64,000 nucleotides of DNA, taken from NCBI RefSeq assembly GCF_030816475.1, contig NZ_JAUSXF010000001.1, positions 1,488,001-1,552,000 of the forward strand, written 5' to 3'. The DNA comes from Arthrobacter pascens. GTDB lineage: Bacteria; Actinomycetota; Actinomycetes; Actinomycetales; Micrococcaceae. Under the pieces are notes generated by a model. The model saw only the letters and a program-made list of their open reading frames with translations. It ran no database searches and was not told the origin of the DNA. Made by a program: the position numbers and the translations under genes. Below are positions 37,076 to 46,266 of this stretch, piece by piece. Positions within the stretch are counted from its first letter, which is position 1. Every line of letters begins with the position of its first letter.

Positions 37076-37852
37076 ATGCGTATTGCCCGGTTTGTAGTCG
37101 ATTCTGATCCTCTCTACGGCGTTGTTGAAGGCGAGTCCGGCAGTGAGGAGATCACTGTCATCCACGGCGACCCCTTCTTCAACGGAGTGGAACGGACCTC
37201 CGTCCGCCACAAGCTCGAAGATGTGCGGCTCCTGGCCCCCATCATTCCCCGAAGCAAGGTCATCGGCGTCGGACGGAACTTCGTGGAGCACGCCCGCGAG
37301 CTCGGCAACGAGGTCCCCGCGCAGCCGCTGCTGTTCCTGAAACCGAACACTGCCGTGGTGGGGACGAACGATCCCATCGTGCTGCCGGACTTTTCCGAAG
37401 AAGTTTCCTTTGAAGCCGAACTCTGCGTGGTCATCGGCAGGATCTGCAAGGACGTTCCGGAAGAACGCGTTGACGATGTCATCTTCGGCTACACATGCGG
37501 AAACGACCTGACCGCCAGGGATGTGCAGAAGACCGACCTCCAGTGGGCCCGGGCCAAGGGCTTCGACACCTCCGCACCCCTGGGACCGTGGATCGAGACC
37601 GAGCTTGATACCGAGGACCTGCAGATACAGGGCAGGCTCAACGGCGAACTCCGGCAGGACGGCAACACCAGCCAGATGATCCGCGGCGTCCGGGAACTCG
37701 TGTCCATCGTGTCGCAGGCGTTCACGCTCCTGCCCGGGGATGTCATCATGACCGGCACGCCGGCGGGAGTGGGCCTGGTGAATGCCGGTGACCGCTACGA
37801 AGTCGAGATCGAGGGGATCGGCCGGCTGTCCAACCCGGTGGTTCGCCGCTAA
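37076..37852 (+). CDS. Fumarylacetoacetate hydrolase family protein
   Basis: The 258-residue protein has the FAH fold with the short N-terminal domain. [17 protein letters not shown], the acidic metal site in [33 protein letters not shown] and the C-terminal [13 protein letters not shown] are all present. The family covers oxaloacetate decarboxylases, acylpyruvases and hydratases of aromatic pathways, and the reaction cannot be fixed from sequence. A -10-like TAGGGT (37063-37068) ends 7 nt before the ATG, so the transcript may be leaderless. gltX follows 41 bp later. Confidence 0.92.
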   Translation: MRIARFVVDSDPLYGVVEGESGSEEITVIHGDPFFNGVERTSVRHKLEDVRLLAPIIPRSKVIGVGRNFVEHARELGNEVPAQPLLFLKPNTAVVGTNDPIVLPDFSEEVSFEAELCVVIGRICKDVPEERVDDVIFGYTCGNDLTARDVQKTDLQWARAKGFDTSAPLGPWIETELDTEDLQIQGRLNGELRQDGNTSQMIRGVRELVSIVSQAFTLLPGDVIMTGTPAGVGLVNAGDRYEVEIEGIGRLSNPVVRR

Positions 37853-37893
37853 GCCGGGTTCTCCGCCGGGCAGACGGTAAAGTTGGAGGCACT

Positions 37894-39441
37894 ATGACTA
37901 CTCCCTCCGCGCCCGACGCCGTTTCCAGCTCCGCCCCGTTTGATCTGCCCAGTGAAGCTATCCGGGAAGTCACTCCTGACACCCCGGTCCGGGTCCGGTT
38001 CTGTCCGTCGCCCACCGGCACCCCGCACGTCGGGCTGATCCGCACGGCTCTGTTCAACTGGGCCTACGCCAAGCACACCAAGGGCACCTTCGTCTTCCGC
38101 ATCGAGGACACGGACGCCGCGCGCGACTCGGAGGAGAGCTATCAGCAACTGCTGGAGGCACTGAAGTGGCTGGGCATCACCTGGGAAGAGGGCGTGGAGG
38201 TCGGAGGCCCGCACGAGCCGTATCGGCAGTCGCAGCGCCTTGACCTGTACAAGGATGTGGTCGGCAAGCTGATCGACGCCGGCTACGCGTACGAGTGCTA
38301 CTCCTCCCCGGAAGAAGTCGAGGCCCGCCATCGCGCGGCCGGCCGTGACCCGAAGCTTGGCTACGACAACTTCGACCGCGACCTCACCGAAGAGCAGCTC
38401 GCTGCCTTCAAAGCCGAGGGCCGTCAGCCGGTACTGCGGGTCAGGATGCCGGATGACGATGTCACGTTCACCGACTTGGTCCGCGGCGAGATCACGTTCA
38501 AGGCAGGCAGTATTCCGGATTACGTCATTGTTCGGGCCGACGGCTCCCCGTTGTACACGCTGGTCAACCCCGTCGATGATGCACTGATGGGTATCACGCA
38601 CGTGCTCCGCGGCGAGGACCTGCTTTCGTCCACGCCCCGCCAGGTGGTGCTGATCCGCTACCTCATGGAAATCGGCGTCGCCAGCTACCTGCCGGTCTTC
38701 GGCCACCTGCCCTACGTGATGGGCGAAGGCAACAAGAAGCTGTCCAAGCGTGACCCGCAGTCCAACCTGTTCCTGCTGCGGGACCGCGGATTCATCCCCG
38801 AGGGCCTGCTGAACTACCTTTCACTGCTTGGCTGGAGCCTTTCGGCTGACGAGGACATCTTCACGGTGGACCAGCTGATTGAATACTTTGACGTCAAGGA
38901 CGTCCTGGCCAATCCGGCCAGGTTCGACATCAAAAAGGCCGAGGCCATCAATGGCACCCATATCCGTATGCTCGATCCCGAGGATTTCCGCGCCCGGCTG
39001 GTACCGTACCTGCGCGCGGCCGGGTTGGTGGGGGAGGACCTGACGGCGCGCCAGGAGGAGATTCTGACCGAGGCGGCGCCGCTGATCCAGGAGCGCATCT
39101 CCCTCATGGGCGAAGCACCGGAAATGCTGGCTTTCCTCTTCAAGAAAGATGACGCGATAGACATCGCGGATGACGCCCGCAAGGGCCTCCCGGAGAACCT
39201 CACGGAAGTGCTCGATGCCGCCCTCGGCGCCTTGGAGCCCCTTGAGGACTGGAGCCCGGAAAGCATCCAGACGGTATTGAAAGAGGCGCTCGTGGAAGGC
39301 CTCGGCATTAAGCCCCGGCTGGCTTTCGGACCCGTCCGGACAGCGATCTCAGGCCGCCGGATCTCCCCGCCGCTTTTCGAGTCCATGGTGATCCTGGGCA
39401 AGGACTCATCCTTGAGCCGGCTCCGCACCTTCCGCGGCTGA
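37894..39441 (+). CDS. gltX: Glutamyl-tRNA synthetase
   Basis: The 515-residue class I synthetase charges tRNA-Glu, and in cells without GlnRS also tRNA-Gln. The HIGH equivalent is [10 protein letters not shown] (residues 38-47) and the KMSKS equivalent KKLSKRDPQ. The N-terminal 30 residues are non-conserved. GGAGG lies 5 nt before the ATG, behind a -10-like TAAAGT. The downstream HAD gene starts at the last base of the stop codon, so the two are coupled. tRNA-Glu and tRNA-Gln genes lie 3 kb downstream, probably by chance. Confidence 0.97.
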   Translation: MTTPSAPDAVSSSAPFDLPSEAIREVTPDTPVRVRFCPSPTGTPHVGLIRTALFNWAYAKHTKGTFVFRIEDTDAARDSEESYQQLLEALKWLGITWEEGVEVGGPHEPYRQSQRLDLYKDVVGKLIDAGYAYECYSSPEEVEARHRAAGRDPKLGYDNFDRDLTEEQLAAFKAEGRQPVLRVRMPDDDVTFTDLVRGEITFKAGSIPDYVIVRADGSPLYTLVNPVDDALMGITHVLRGEDLLSSTPRQVVLIRYLMEIGVASYLPVFGHLPYVMGEGNKKLSKRDPQSNLFLLRDRGFIPEGLLNYLSLLGWSLSADEDIFTVDQLIEYFDVKDVLANPARFDIKKAEAINGTHIRMLDPEDFRARLVPYLRAAGLVGEDLTARQEEILTEAAPLIQERISLMGEAPEMLAFLFKKDDAIDIADDARKGLPENLTEVLDAALGALEPLEDWSPESIQTVLKEALVEGLGIKPRLAFGPVRTAISGRRISPPLFESMVILGKDSSLSRLRTFRG

Positions 39442-40190
39442 TGTCTGGTTCCTCCATCGCCAGGACAGGATCGCTGGCGACGCGCTTCGGAACCATCCGT
39501 GGTGTTCTCTTTGACATTGACGACACCCTGGTTGACCTCGAATACGCCATGACCACTGCCCTGCGCGAGGTCAGCGAACACCTCCTGCCCGGCCTGGACC
39601 AGGCCGGGTGGGAGAGGTTCGGCAGGATCTTCACCCATGAAACCACGCACTATTACGACAGGTATCTGGCCGGTGAGCTGACGTTCAACGACCAGCGACT
39701 GCTCCGCGGCCGCGCCGCCTTGGGGCACTTCGGCGTGGATCTCGCTGACGGCGAGGAAGCGCACCAGTGGCTTTCCGCCTACGGACGCGTGCAGCCCGCG
39801 TACGTCAGGGCCTTCGACGACGTTGCGCCGCTCCTGGACCTCCTGGACGATGCCGGAATTCCCTACGGTGCTGTCAGCAACAATGTGCACGACTACCAGC
39901 GGGCAAAACTCGACGGCGCCGGGCTGGAACGCGTCACCAGGCTTGTCGGCACGGATACTGTCGGGGTGGCCAAACCTGAGCCTGCAATCTACCTCGAAGG
40001 GGTCCGGCTCCTCGGAACGACGCCCGTTGACACCCTCTTTGTCGGTGACAACCGGCTGCTGGACGCGGAAGGCGCGACGGCGGCTGGCCTCCTGGGGGTC
40101 TGGCTCAACAGGGCGGGGGAACCTGCGCATGGCTTCGCCGGATTCGAGGCCGGATCGCTGGCCGAGCTCCTGGACATTCCAACGCAGTAG
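39441..40190 (+). CDS. HAD-superfamily hydrolase
   Basis: The 249-residue phosphatase-like protein has HAD motif I as FDIDDTLVDLE (residues 26-36), motif II in YGAVSNN, a lysine at VAKPEPAIY and motif III/IV in FVGDNRLLDAEGATAAG. Cap and length fit subfamily IA. The substrate is unknown. Its ATG overlaps the gltX stop (TGATG), indicating coupled translation, although no joint function is known to me. A GC hairpin lies just downstream. Confidence 0.92.
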   Translation: MSGSSIARTGSLATRFGTIRGVLFDIDDTLVDLEYAMTTALREVSEHLLPGLDQAGWERFGRIFTHETTHYYDRYLAGELTFNDQRLLRGRAALGHFGVDLADGEEAHQWLSAYGRVQPAYVRAFDDVAPLLDLLDDAGIPYGAVSNNVHDYQRAKLDGAGLERVTRLVGTDTVGVAKPEPAIYLEGVRLLGTTPVDTLFVGDNRLLDAEGATAAGLLGVWLNRAGEPAHGFAGFEAGSLAELLDIPTQ

Positions 40191-40208
40191 CGCTCCGTTG
40201 GCGCGGCG

Positions 40209-40239
40209 GGGCCGCTCCTCGGGTGTCGGCGAGCGGCCC
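40209..40239 (+). terminator. Hairpin terminator after the HAD gene
   Basis: GGGCCGCTC (40209-40217) pairs perfectly with GAGCGGCCC (40231-40239) around a 13-nt loop, 18 bp past the stop. No U-run follows. Confidence 0.55.
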
Positions 40240-40343
40240 GCTATCCTCAGCCCCGGGGAGTCCACGGCTGGCCCCCAGTCATTCACCAGTTTCCTGCACT
40301 TAACTGATGGCGCTGATCCCATTCGTTCTTGAGGAGACAATTC

Positions 40344-40724
40344 GTGCAGCAGGAAAGCAACCAGCCCCTCGTTCCCGGTCCCGCCGGCGCCGTCCGCCCA
40401 GTCCTGGGCGGGCCTCCGGCGCCGGCCCAGCCTCATCCCAATGCGCCTACTGCTCCTACGGGTCATGCCCCTGTCTCCCCGGGGAAGAGGGGGTGGTGGA
40501 GCATTCCGAAGATCCTTATCGCGGCAGGCGTTGCTGTGCTGCTGGCCGGAGGCGGCGGGGGCGCCATCGGATACTCGATGGCAAAGTCGGAAGCCGCACA
40601 GCAGTTCTCGCAGCGGTTCCAGAACGGGCGTCAGAATGGAGCCAACGGACAGCGCCGGGCCCCGGGTACCGGCCGGTCGCAGCCCACGGATCCCGCCACC
40701 CCGGGAAGCGGCAGCAACCCCTAA
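40344..40724 (+). CDS. Small single-pass membrane protein, unknown function
   Basis: The 126-residue protein has a Pro/Ala-rich cytoplasmic N-terminus (about 55 residues), one hydrophobic helix (IPKILIAAGVAVLLAGGGGGAIGYSMA), and a Gln/Arg/Gly-rich outer tail. I use GTG 40344 because GAGGAGACAATTC precedes it; an ATG 15 bp earlier has no ribosome site. Composition is typical of actinobacterial envelope proteins without known function. It converges on the heptad-repeat gene. Confidence 0.7.
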   Translation: MQQESNQPLVPGPAGAVRPVLGGPPAPAQPHPNAPTAPTGHAPVSPGKRGWWSIPKILIAAGVAVLLAGGGGGAIGYSMAKSEAAQQFSQRFQNGRQNGANGQRRAPGTGRSQPTDPATPGSGSNP

Positions 40725-40753
40725 ACCCGGACCAGCCACGGCGCCTGGATGCC

Positions 40754-42133
40754 TTAGAGGACGGCGCGTCTTTTGCGCAGGACTACAAAAGCCGCAATCG
40801 ACCCCAGCCCCAGTAGCCCCACGAGCCAAAGGGCCAGGGAACCGTCGGGCTGCCCTACTACCGTGGACGGCGAGACGGCCGCCACTCCGGAGTAGAGGGT
40901 GCCCGTCCCCTCGGCGATCCTGGCGTTGCCGTCCGCCAGCTTGACCGCACCCGTGGACAGTTGGCTGGAGCCGGAGGCCAGCCTGGTGTTTCCGGCCGAA
41001 AGCTCTGCGGCGCCGGCAGCGAGCGCCTGCGTGCCAGTGAGCAGGCCGGGGTTCGCGGTGTCGGCCGGGTCGCCTTTGATTCCGGTATTCAGCGCCGCGG
41101 TTCCGTCTGCCAGCCGGGAGCTGCCGTCCGTCATCCGGGCTGCCGCCTTGATGAGTCCCGGGTGCTCCGGATCTCCGGGGACGCCGTCCATGCCGATCCG
41201 GATCTTCGACGTTCCATCAGCCAGCAGTTCCGTTCCCATGACAACCCCCGGGTTGTTGGGATCCGTGCTGTTGAGTTTTGCGGCCAGCGTCCTGAAACCG
41301 CCGGTAAGCTTGCCGGTTCCGGCGTGAAGCTGCATCGCTCCTTCGCGCAGCTGGCCCGCACCTGCCTGCAGCTGGGATGCCCCGGCGTCGAGTTTGTGGG
41401 CGCCTGCTGCGATTTTGGCGATCTTGTCCTTGACGGCCGCCAGCGGAACCAGGCCCTGCAGCGGATCAGAAGCCGCGGCCTGGAGCAGGTCGAGGGCCTG
41501 CGCCAGCGCGGCGGTACCGGTTCCCGCCTCGGGGTTGTTGTTGGCGCCGGGGTAGCCCTTCAGCTGCCCGGTGCCTGCTGCCAGGGTTCCGGTCCCGTCA
41601 GCCAGCCGGGCCGCGCCGGCGTCGAGCCGGGTCGCGCCGTCCGCGAGGTTGTTGTCCGCGTTACCTGCCGCCGTCGGCGTCAGCGCGGCGGAAAGCTGGG
41701 AGGCTCCGGACGCAAGCTTCCTGGCGCCGTCGTCGACCTTGTAGACGCCGGGAGCGAGTTTGTTGTTGACGTCGGTCTCAATCTTTACCGCCCCAGTGGC
41801 CAGCTCCTCGGCTCCGGCCTGCAGCTTGTCGGCACCCGGGGCGAGCTTGTCAGTGACGCCAAGGTAGATCCTTTCCGCGCCGGAGGAGAGCTTGCCGGCA
41901 CCGGCGTCCGCCTGGCCGGCTCCGGCGGCGAGCTGACCGGCGCCGTCCTTGAGCTGTTTGGCGCCCGCGGAAGCCTGGCTCGCGCCGTCACGGAGTTTGG
42001 CGGAGCCATCAGTGATCCGGCCTGTGACGAGGGTGTAGAACGCGAGCAGCCCGATCAGCAGCAGGGCAAGGGTGCCGATGGCGATCTGTTGAGCAGGGGG
42101 CCGGCTTTTGCTGGCGGCACGACTTTGTGTCAC
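40754..42133 (-). CDS. Membrane-anchored protein with many x-x-x-Leu-x-x-Gly heptads (YhgE/Pip-like)
   Basis: The 459-residue protein has an N-terminal membrane helix (about 16-36), then about 370 extracytoplasmic residues dominated by repeats such as AKLRDGASQASAGAKQLKDG and AGKLSSGAERI. A C-terminal helix (LALWLVGLLGLGSIAAFVVL) is followed by RKRR. The repeats resemble the long helical stalk of YhgE/Pip and some MmpL-associated proteins; here the ABC-2-like membrane part is missing. It is probably a cell-surface rod or scaffold. A 28-bp palindrome (42237-42264) in its upstream region suggests TetR-type control. No partner gene is adjacent. Confidence 0.8.
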   Translation of the reverse strand: MTQSRAASKSRPPAQQIAIGTLALLLIGLLAFYTLVTGRITDGSAKLRDGASQASAGAKQLKDGAGQLAAGAGQADAGAGKLSSGAERIYLGVTDKLAPGADKLQAGAEELATGAVKIETDVNNKLAPGVYKVDDGARKLASGASQLSAALTPTAAGNADNNLADGATRLDAGAARLADGTGTLAAGTGQLKGYPGANNNPEAGTGTAALAQALDLLQAAASDPLQGLVPLAAVKDKIAKIAAGAHKLDAGASQLQAGAGQLREGAMQLHAGTGKLTGGFRTLAAKLNSTDPNNPGVVMGTELLADGTSKIRIGMDGVPGDPEHPGLIKAAARMTDGSSRLADGTAALNTGIKGDPADTANPGLLTGTQALAAGAAELSAGNTRLASGSSQLSTGAVKLADGNARIAEGTGTLYSGVAAVSPSTVVGQPDGSLALWLVGLLGLGSIAAFVVLRKRRAVL

Positions 42134-42449
42134 AGGTAAATCCTCTCGACGGTTTCAGCGGGTAGCTGCACGACTGCCGCCCCTTTGTCTGCGATACAGT
42201 CGGCCGAATGGCAGGCCTGCGTAAACACGGCAGTAGTTACTCTCGGGTAACTTACCGAGAGTAAACTTATGACCGGGGAATTGGCAATTGTTTTAACTGT
42301 CGAACGTCAGGCCGGCCTTAGCCGCCGGCGGGCAGCGTGGACGGGCGGCGCCGATTTGTGCGAGCTAAAAGTCTCGGGTAAAGTAGTTTCTCGTGCTGAG
42401 GGGCACGGAGCGCGGGTTGAAGCCCGAAAATCCGGCCCGAAAGTATCAT
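42134..42449. other. 316-bp intergenic region with operator palindrome and tRNA promoter region
   Basis: It separates the minus-strand heptad-repeat gene from tRNA-Gln. It contains the palindrome at 42237-42264, and TCTCGGGTAA recurs at 42372-42381, upstream of the tRNA. I see no coding sequence in it; a frame running through the tRNA is rejected. Confidence 0.6.
42237..42264. promoter_or_regulatory. 28-bp operator-like palindrome upstream of the heptad-repeat gene
   Basis: TTACTCTCGG (42237-42246) and CCGAGAGTAA (42255-42264) are perfect 10-bp inverted arms around GTAACTTA, which continues the symmetry in part. The form fits a TetR-family site binding one or two dimers. It lies 104 bp upstream of the minus-strand gene, and no TetR gene is present in the window. 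Confidence 0.65.
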
Positions 42450-42521
42450 TGGGATATGGTGTAATTGGCAACACTACGGTTTCTGGTACCGTCATTCTAG
42501 GTTCGAGTCCTGGTATCCCAG
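42450..42521 (+). tRNA. tRNA-Gln (anticodon CUG)
   Basis: The 72-nt cloverleaf has acceptor TGGGATA pairing with TATCCCA. The anticodon stem-loop is ACGGT-TTCTGGT-ACCGT with anticodon CTG, and the T-arm CTAGG-TTCGAGT-CCTGG. The discriminator is G. CCA is not encoded. Confidence 0.96.
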
Positions 42522-42668
42522 CTCTGATTTCTATCGCAGCAATAGACCGGAAGTCAGGGGTTTCAGAGCGGTTCCTCCGATTTGAAACAGCTGCTGAGTG
42601 TGTGAAATACTCGCTTAGCTGCCGGTAGAAATGCCGGTCGGAAGCTAATTTGCTTCCTGGAAGTGCAG

Positions 42669-42744
42669 GGCCCCATCGTATAGCGGCCTAGTACGCTGCC
42701 CTCTCACGGCGGTAACGCGGGTTCGAATCCCGCTGGGGTCACCA
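42669..42744 (+). tRNA. tRNA-Glu (anticodon CUC)
   Basis: A 73-nt cloverleaf plus an encoded CCA. Acceptor GGCCCCA pairs with TGGGGTC (one G-T). The anticodon loop CTCTCAC has anticodon CTC, and the T-arm is GCGGG-TTCGAAT-CCCGC. The discriminator A is followed by CCA, unlike the other three tRNAs in the window. Confidence 0.95.
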
Positions 42745-42747
42745 TAG

Positions 42748-42781
42748 AACGGTCCCGGGCATCAGCCCGGGGCCGTTTTTT
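42748..42781 (+). terminator. Intrinsic terminator after tRNA-Glu
   Basis: AACGGTCCCGGGC pairs with GCCCGGGGCCGTT (two G-T type pairs) around ATCA, followed by a T-run. It ends the tRNA transcript 60 bp before the GTPase gene. Confidence 0.85.
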
Positions 42782-42842
42782 CGTTGCTGCAGAACTGCTG
42801 GAGAGGCGGCCCATAGCGGTCCTCAACTGGCATGATGATGCT

Positions 42843-44636
42843 GTGAGCTCCAACGACCTGCCTCCGCCGCCCCCGGACCGAAAGCCGGCCACGGCGCCGT
42901 CCCTGGCTGGGGCCGGGGCACTCGGTCTGCTTGAGGCCGTGCGGCAGGATCTGTCCATGGTTTCCCTGCCGCTTGCCCTGCCCGGTACGGAGCACGCCCG
43001 TCTTGAGGTCCGGAACGCCATCGCCCAGCTGGACGACTACATCCTCCCGCGCTACCGCAGCCTGGACGCCCCTTTGCTCGCCGTCGTCGGCGGGTCAACC
43101 GGCGCCGGAAAGTCGACCCTGGTCAACGCGCTGGTGGGGCATCCGGTCACGCGGTCAGGGGCGATCAGGCCCACCACTCGCCAGCCCATCCTGCTGCACC
43201 ATCCGGCCGACGCTAGTTGGTTCGAAGATCAACGCGTCCTGCCCAGCCTGAGCAGGATCCGGGGTACCCGTTCCACGGAAACCATCCCGGCCAGCCGGGC
43301 CGGGACAACTCCTGATGCATCCGTAACATCCGCCGTCGTGCTTGTAGCCGATCCGGCGGTTCCGCAAGGAATCGCGATCATTGACGCTCCCGACGTCGAC
43401 TCCATCGCCGACGAGAACCGCAGGCTTGCCGGACAGCTGCTGGCTGCGGCCGATCTTTGGGTCTTCGTTACGACAGCCAACCGCTATGCCGACGCCGTAC
43501 CCTGGAGGCTGCTCCTGGACGCCGCGTCCCGGGACATAACGGTGGCCGTCGTACTGGACAGGGTCCCGCCGGAGGCTGAGGCCGAAGTGAGCGGTGACCT
43601 GAGGGCCTTGCTGCGGAAGGAAGGGCTGGGAGGAGCAGGCCTGTTCATAGTGCACGAAACGGAGCTCGGTCCGCTGGGCATGCTGCCCCCGCAGGCAGCG
43701 GAGCCGCTGCGGTTGTGGCTTGAGGAACTGGCCGCCGATGCTGTGCGCCGCTCGGAGATCGCGCGCCGGACCCTCAACGGAACGGTCAGGGCCTTGGCGG
43801 GCCGGGTCAGCAGCCTGGCTGACGCGGCAAACGAGCAGCAGCGGGCTGCGGCCACGCTGGAGGCTGACGCCCAGGCTGCCTACCAGGATGCCGCTGCCCG
43901 CATCATGGACGCCACCAAGGACGGTGCGCTGCTTCGGGGGGAGGTGCTGTCCCGCTGGCAGGATTTCGTGGGGACCGGCGAGTTCTTCCGGAACCTCGAA
44001 CAGAACATCGGACGGTTCCGGGACCGGGTGGGAGCGTTCTTCCGGGGAGAGCCGCCGCCCGCCGTCCAGGTGGAAGTGGCCATTGAGACAGGGCTGCAGG
44101 CCGTCATCCTGGACGAGGCAGCCAACGCTGCGGAGCAGGCCGATCAACGATGGCGGGCGGACCCGGCGGGCCGGCAGCTCCTGGGAACCGATGACCTCTC
44201 CGGGACCACTTCCGGATTTGCGGACAGAACCGCCGAAGAGATCAGGGCCTGGCAGTCCAGCCTGATGGAACTGATCCGGACCGAGGGCCAAGGCAAACGG
44301 ACACAGGCCAGATTGCTTTCCTTTGGCATCAACGGACTGGGTGCCGCGCTGATGATTGTGGTGTTCTCCATGACGGCCGGGCTGACCGGGCTGGAGATCG
44401 GCGTCGCCGGAGGTACTGCTCTAGTTGGACAGAAGCTGCTGGAGGCCGTTTTCGGTGAAGATGCTGTCCGCACGCTCGCCCAGATGGCGCGCGAGGACCT
44501 CCATGTCCGCTGCCAGCAACTGCTCCGGGTGGAGCAGCGGAAGTTTCTGGACAGGCTGCCGGACGGGGACCCGGGCGCTGCGCGAGTACTGGCCGGCCAC
44601 GCTGCCGCCCTGGCGCGGCTGGCGGAGGCAGCATGA
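42843..44636 (+). CDS. Dynamin-like membrane-anchored GTPase, first of a pair
   Basis: The 597-residue protein has a P-loop GGSTGAGKST (83-92), a switch-II motif DAPDVDS (181-187), and VLDRV (238-242) where the G4 NKxD motif is expected, so guanine specificity may be altered. Long helical segments run from about 295 to 490. A hydrophobic stretch (about 497-532) follows, and the C-terminus is helical again. This arrangement resembles bacterial dynamin-like proteins such as DynA/DynB or IniA, which act on membranes; that role is an inference. Such proteins are sometimes mislabelled as ABC transporters. The GTG start lies 60 bp after the tRNA terminator. The second GTPase gene overlaps its stop by 4 bp. 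Confidence 0.8.
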   Translation: MSSNDLPPPPPDRKPATAPSLAGAGALGLLEAVRQDLSMVSLPLALPGTEHARLEVRNAIAQLDDYILPRYRSLDAPLLAVVGGSTGAGKSTLVNALVGHPVTRSGAIRPTTRQPILLHHPADASWFEDQRVLPSLSRIRGTRSTETIPASRAGTTPDASVTSAVVLVADPAVPQGIAIIDAPDVDSIADENRRLAGQLLAAADLWVFVTTANRYADAVPWRLLLDAASRDITVAVVLDRVPPEAEAEVSGDLRALLRKEGLGGAGLFIVHETELGPLGMLPPQAAEPLRLWLEELAADAVRRSEIARRTLNGTVRALAGRVSSLADAANEQQRAAATLEADAQAAYQDAAARIMDATKDGALLRGEVLSRWQDFVGTGEFFRNLEQNIGRFRDRVGAFFRGEPPPAVQVEVAIETGLQAVILDEAANAAEQADQRWRADPAGRQLLGTDDLSGTTSGFADRTAEEIRAWQSSLMELIRTEGQGKRTQARLLSFGINGLGAALMIVVFSMTAGLTGLEIGVAGGTALVGQKLLEAVFGEDAVRTLAQMAREDLHVRCQQLLRVEQRKFLDRLPDGDPGAARVLAGHAAALARLAEAA

Positions 44637-46249
44637 GCCGACACGGCGATGCGCGGGAATCGTCGCAGCTGGACCGCCGGCTGGAAGCCCTGAACGATGC
44701 ACGCGAACTCGCCGAAGGGGTCCTCCCGGAGGAACCTTTGAACGAAGTGTTCTCGCTCCTGGAGCGCGCAAGTTCGCGGCGCTCGCTGTCCGGGGACCAC
44801 ACCGTGGTGGGGTTTTTCGGCGCCACAGGAAGCGGTAAGTCATCCCTTTTCAATGCTGTCAGTGGGGCTGAAATCGCGACGGCGGCAGCCCGGCGGCCAA
44901 CCACATCTGAACCTTTGGCAGGGATCTGGGGAGCGGAGGGCAGCGCACCGCTACTGGATTGGCTGGAGGTCAGGAACCGGCACCATGCCGCTGCTGTGGA
45001 GGGGTTCGCGGACGAGGGGACCGGACTGATCCTGCTGGACCTGCCGGATTTCGATTCCACGAGGGCAGCAAACCGGGAGGTCGTCCAGCGGATGGTGGGC
45101 CTGGTGGATGTTCTGGTTTGGGTGCTTGACCCCCAGAAGTATGCCGACGCCGCTGTACACAATGACTTCCTGACGCCCCTGGCCGCCCACGGTGCAGTGA
45201 CCCTCGTGGTGCTCAACCAGGTGGACCGGCTGCCTGAGAAGGATGTAGGACCCGTCCTGGAATCCTTGAAGGGGATCCTGGCCCGGGACGGGCTGGGCAC
45301 GGTGCAGGTGCTGGGGGCCTCGGCACTGCTCGGCACCGGAGTCGGCAGGGTGCGCAGCGCCATCCGGCATGTTGCGCTGCAGCGCCAGGCATTGTCGCAG
45401 CGGCTGGCCGCCGACGTGGCGAAAGCTGCCCGCCTGCTTCGGGAGGAGTCCGGCGACGGCGAGGCGGCCGGAGTCAGGCCGGCCACCACATCACGACTTA
45501 CCGACGAGCTGGCCACAGCTGCCAATGTTCCGCTCGTGGTCAGGGCGGTGGCACGTTCCTACCGGCTGGAATCGACCCGCCGCACTGGCTGGCCGGTGAC
45601 ACGCTGGCTGTCCCGGTTCAGGCCCGATCCGCTGCGGCGGCTGAACCTCCGCAGCAACGCCCCGGCAGAATTGAGCAGGACCTCCCTGCCGCCGGCAGGG
45701 GCCCCCGCAAGGGCACGGACGGATGCTGCTGTCCGTGAATTTGCAGACTACGCCAGCGCGGGTGCCCCCGGCCCGTGGCGCGCCGCTATCCGGGGTGCAG
45801 CCCGTGAGGGCAGGGACCGGCTGCCCGACGCGCTGGACCAGGCCATCGCCGGCACGGATCTCCAGGCATCCCGTAAGTCATGGTGGTGGGGAGTGTTCAA
45901 CGTCGTCCAGTGGCTTGCGTTACTGACTGTGCTGGCAGGCCTCGGCTGGCTCGGAGTGCTCGCCGCGCTGGGATATTTCCAGATGCCTGTCCCGCAGGTC
46001 CCGCGCGTGGAGGGCTGGCCGATTCCTACCTTGATGATTGCCGGCGGGGTGGTCCTTGGCATCTTCCTGGCCGTGACGGGGAAGTTCATTGCCGCGGCGG
46101 CAGCGAACGCCAGGTCGGGGAAGGCCCGGAAGCGTCTCAGAAATGCTGTGGCGGCCGTCGCGCAGGAGCTCGTGGTGGAGCCGGTGGAAGTGGAGATCAG
46201 CCGGCTGAAGGCGTTCAACGCGGCGCTGAAGACTGCCATAGGCAGGTGA
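44633..46249 (+). CDS. Dynamin-like/YfjP-type membrane GTPase, second of a pair
   Basis: The 538-residue protein has a complete G-domain: P-loop GATGSGKSS (63-71), DLPDFDS (136-142) and a normal G4 NQVD (195-198). An Arg-rich middle is followed by two membrane helices (about 420-447 and 464-488) and a short cytoplasmic tail. It starts inside the stop codon of the first GTPase gene (ATGA), so the two are made together and probably form a hetero-complex. Canonical residues here, contrasted with the altered G4 in the partner, suggest a division of labour. Its stop codon lies in a palindrome shared with the convergent gene. Confidence 0.82.
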   Translation: MSRHGDARESSQLDRRLEALNDARELAEGVLPEEPLNEVFSLLERASSRRSLSGDHTVVGFFGATGSGKSSLFNAVSGAEIATAAARRPTTSEPLAGIWGAEGSAPLLDWLEVRNRHHAAAVEGFADEGTGLILLDLPDFDSTRAANREVVQRMVGLVDVLVWVLDPQKYADAAVHNDFLTPLAAHGAVTLVVLNQVDRLPEKDVGPVLESLKGILARDGLGTVQVLGASALLGTGVGRVRSAIRHVALQRQALSQRLAADVAKAARLLREESGDGEAAGVRPATTSRLTDELATAANVPLVVRAVARSYRLESTRRTGWPVTRWLSRFRPDPLRRLNLRSNAPAELSRTSLPPAGAPARARTDAAVREFADYASAGAPGPWRAAIRGAAREGRDRLPDALDQAIAGTDLQASRKSWWWGVFNVVQWLALLTVLAGLGWLGVLAALGYFQMPVPQVPRVEGWPIPTLMIAGGVVLGIFLAVTGKFIAAAAANARSGKARKRLRNAVAAVAQELVVEPVEVEISRLKAFNAALKTAIGR

Positions 46250-46266
46250 GCCGCAGCGCTGCGGCT
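46249..46266. terminator. 18-bp perfect palindrome joining two convergent stop codons
   Basis: AGCCGCAGCGCTGCGGCT is exactly self-complementary. Its first base is the last of the TGA of the GTPase gene, and its other end overlaps the TAG of the DUF1697 gene. It may serve as a terminator in both directions, although with no loop it must open its central pairs. Confidence 0.5.

Noticed and set aside
38814..40829. 671-codon minus-strand open frame opposite gltX and the HAD gene
   Set aside because: It covers two clear plus-strand genes, has no motif, no ribosome site and an Arg/Ser/Pro-rich composition typical of antisense high-GC frames.
42269..42628. 119-codon open frame through tRNA-Gln
   Set aside because: It overlaps a complete tRNA gene and has no homologous-looking segment.
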